A stretch of DNA of 7,412 nt from Pseudomonadota bacterium (GTDB lineage Bacteria > Pseudomonadota > Gammaproteobacteria > Xanthomonadales > Xanthomonadaceae), in the NCBI GenBank assembly GCA_023423855.1, contig JAFAEU010000150.1, positions 1 through 7,412 on the forward strand, in the 5' to 3' direction. Positions 5,187 through 7,412 of this stretch are shown piece after piece. Position 1 is the stretch's first letter; every line of letters starts with the position of its first letter. The position numbers were made by a program, and so were the translations under genes. The notes under the pieces were generated by a model, which saw only the letters and a program-made list of their open reading frames with translations, was not told where the DNA came from and made no database searches.

Positions 5187-5687
5187 TCACCCCGGCGGCG
5201 GCCGCGAATCGATGTAGGTGCGGATCGCCCACATCGCCTCCTGGCTGAGGATTCCCTCGAACGGCGGCATGTAGACGCGGCCGTCGCGGCTGCGGCCGTG
5301 GCGCGCGGTGTCGATGTAGTACTGGTCCATGTCCTTGACGCAGTCCTCGTCGCCGGCGCAGTCGGCGTTGAGCTTGCGCACGTCGGGCGCGATGCCGCCC
5401 GACACCGCCTCCAGCCCGTGGCAGCGCGCGCAGTTGGCGTTGTAGCCGCGCGCGCCGACCTCCAGCGCCTCGTCGTGGTGCTCGCCGCTGCGGAACGGAT
5501 TGGCCGCCAGCCAGTCGTCGCTGCCGAGCTTGGGCAGCGTGCCGGTGTCAACCGGCTGCGGCGCGGTGTCGCCGTGGCCCCAGGCGCTGCCGGCGAGCCA
5601 GGCCGTGCCGGCGGCGAGCGGCAGGGTGAGGGCGAGCGCCGCGGCGTGCAGGCGGCGGCGCGTGTTGCTGGCGGGAGATGCTGGCAT
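5187..5687 (-). CDS. pedF: cytochrome c-550, PedF/ExaB-like electron acceptor
   Basis: A periplasmic monohaem c-type cytochrome of 166 residues. The first 37 or so residues carry basic residues (RRR at 10-12) and a hydrophobic segment that acts as an export signal, followed by HGDTAPQPVDTG. The haem site is CARCH at 86-90 and the likely distal ligand is Met140 in VYMPPFEG. The segment GYNANCARCHGLEAVSGGIAPD and the later CVKDMDQYY are characteristic of the c-550 that serves PQQ ethanol dehydrogenases. Two further cysteines, 110 and 116, are well placed for a disulfide. The gene is between the aldehyde and alcohol dehydrogenase genes, which fits the role of oxidising the reduced PQQ enzyme. 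I chose the ATG at 5687 (GGAG at 5698-5701, 10 bases ahead) because it starts the signal peptide; an in-frame ATG at 5750 lacks a good ribosome site. The precise cleavage site is uncertain. Confidence 0.95.
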   Translation of the reverse strand: MPASPASNTRRRLHAAALALTLPLAAGTAWLAGSAWGHGDTAPQPVDTGTLPKLGSDDWLAANPFRSGEHHDEALEVGARGYNANCARCHGLEAVSGGIAPDVRKLNADCAGDEDCVKDMDQYYIDTARHGRSRDGRVYMPPFEGILSQEAMWAIRTYIDSRPPPG

Positions 5688-5697
5688 GGGAACGGGA

Positions 5698-5701
5698 CTC
5701 C
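5698..5701 (-). promoter_or_regulatory. ribosome binding site of cytochrome c-550
   Basis: GGAG on the minus strand, 10 bases before the ATG at 5687. The spacing is slightly long, but it is better than anything ahead of the alternative ATG at 5750. Confidence 0.5.
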
Positions 5702-5720
5702 GGTTGTACAGGTCGAGAAG

Positions 5721-5772
5721 GCGCGGCCCGCGCGTCGGGGGGAGATGCATGGGGAAACGCGCGGGGCCGCGC
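5721..5772. other. 15-bp GC hairpin between aldehyde dehydrogenase and cytochrome genes
   Basis: Arms 5721-5735 and 5757-5772 pair over 15 bp with a single bulged G at 5763; the loop is 21 bases. It begins 7 bases after the aldehyde dehydrogenase stop codon. The minus strand then reads CTTCTCGACC, without a T-tract. It may end or trim the aldehyde dehydrogenase mRNA, or stabilise its 3' end. The alternative cytochrome start at 5750 would lie inside the loop. Confidence 0.7.
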
Positions 5773-5779
5773 AAAGCGA

Positions 5780-7309
<1,530 letters not shown>

Positions 7310-7319
7310 CGATGCTGGT

Positions 7320-7324
7320 CTCCT
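7320..7324 (-). promoter_or_regulatory. ribosome binding site of the aldehyde dehydrogenase
   Basis: AGGAG on the minus strand, 10 bases before the ATG at 7309. It is the only purine-rich site ahead of the conserved N-terminus. Confidence 0.6.
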
Positions 7325-7362
7325 GTGCCGATGGATTGCCCGGGTGGGGTGCAGGAGAACAG

Positions 7363-7379
7363 CGCAAGCGCGATGCCAA
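7363..7379 (-). promoter_or_regulatory. candidate sigma-54 (-24/-12) promoter
   Basis: The minus strand reads TTGGCATCGCGCTTGCG. Aligned to the sigma-54 consensus YTGGCACGNNNNTTGCW it keeps TGGCA and TTGC at the exact spacing, with the invariant GG and GC in place. The predicted transcript would start near 7352, giving a leader of about 43 bases before the aldehyde dehydrogenase ATG. Acetaldehyde dehydrogenase genes of the AcoD group are known to be activated through sigma-54 by AcoR-type activators, which supports the call. Upstream activator sites would be beyond the window edge. Confidence 0.65.
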
Positions 7380-7412
7380 CTTTCGATGCTGCGGTGCGCA
7401 ACGGCGCGAGCC

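Noticed and set aside
2791..5217. Plus-strand open frame of 808 codons opposite the alcohol dehydrogenase
   Set aside because: Low-complexity composition and exact antisense position to a fully conserved PQQ enzyme. Long stop-free antisense frames are common at this GC content.
4981..5232. Longer alcohol dehydrogenase starting at 5232
   Set aside because: It would overlap the cytochrome gene, read through the palindrome and bury the signal peptide. The ATG at 4980 has a strong ribosome site.

Overview
The window is a compact, high-GC, single-direction gene cluster. All seven genes read on the minus strand, so transcription runs from high to low coordinates. It encodes periplasmic, PQQ-dependent oxidation of alcohols plus supporting parts. 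Signal peptides on six of the seven products, an outer-membrane porin, a TonB-dependent receptor and azurin show a Gram-negative proteobacterium. The GC-rich codon use and the intergenic REP-type palindromes beginning CCGTCAT suggest a gammaproteobacterium of the Xanthomonas/Lysobacter/Luteimonas type. That placement is an inference; a betaproteobacterium is the main alternative.

Layout in transcription order: a candidate sigma-54 promoter (7363-7379); a cytosolic NAD-dependent aldehyde dehydrogenase of the ExaC/AcoD type (7309-5780); a periplasmic cytochrome c-550 of the PedF type (5687-5187); a PQQ alcohol dehydrogenase of the ExaA/PedE type (4980-3133); an exported pentapeptide-repeat protein (3077-2484); an outer-membrane porin (2407-1229); a 276-bp gap with REP elements; azurin (952-506); and the N-terminal 166 residues of a TonB-dependent receptor that closely resembles E. 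coli YncD/PqqU, the PQQ transporter (498 to the window edge).

How the genes fit together: alcohol enters through a porin and is oxidised in the periplasm by the PQQ enzyme, which carries no haem of its own. Electrons pass to cytochrome c-550 and possibly to azurin. The aldehyde is oxidised to acid in the cytoplasm by the NAD enzyme. The terminal gene looks like an importer for the PQQ cofactor, and no PQQ biosynthesis gene is visible here. The cluster therefore reads as enzyme, electron acceptors, substrate pore and cofactor uptake in one unit. The metal site predicts a calcium enzyme rather than a lanthanide enzyme.

Four of the five junctions wider than 10 bp contain a perfect or near-perfect GC-rich dyad of 9 bp or more without a T-tract; the porin upstream gap has only a 6-bp one. 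No RNA genes, CRISPR arrays, transposases or regulators were found. The window edge cuts the receptor gene and probably any enhancer sites upstream of the sigma-54 promoter.
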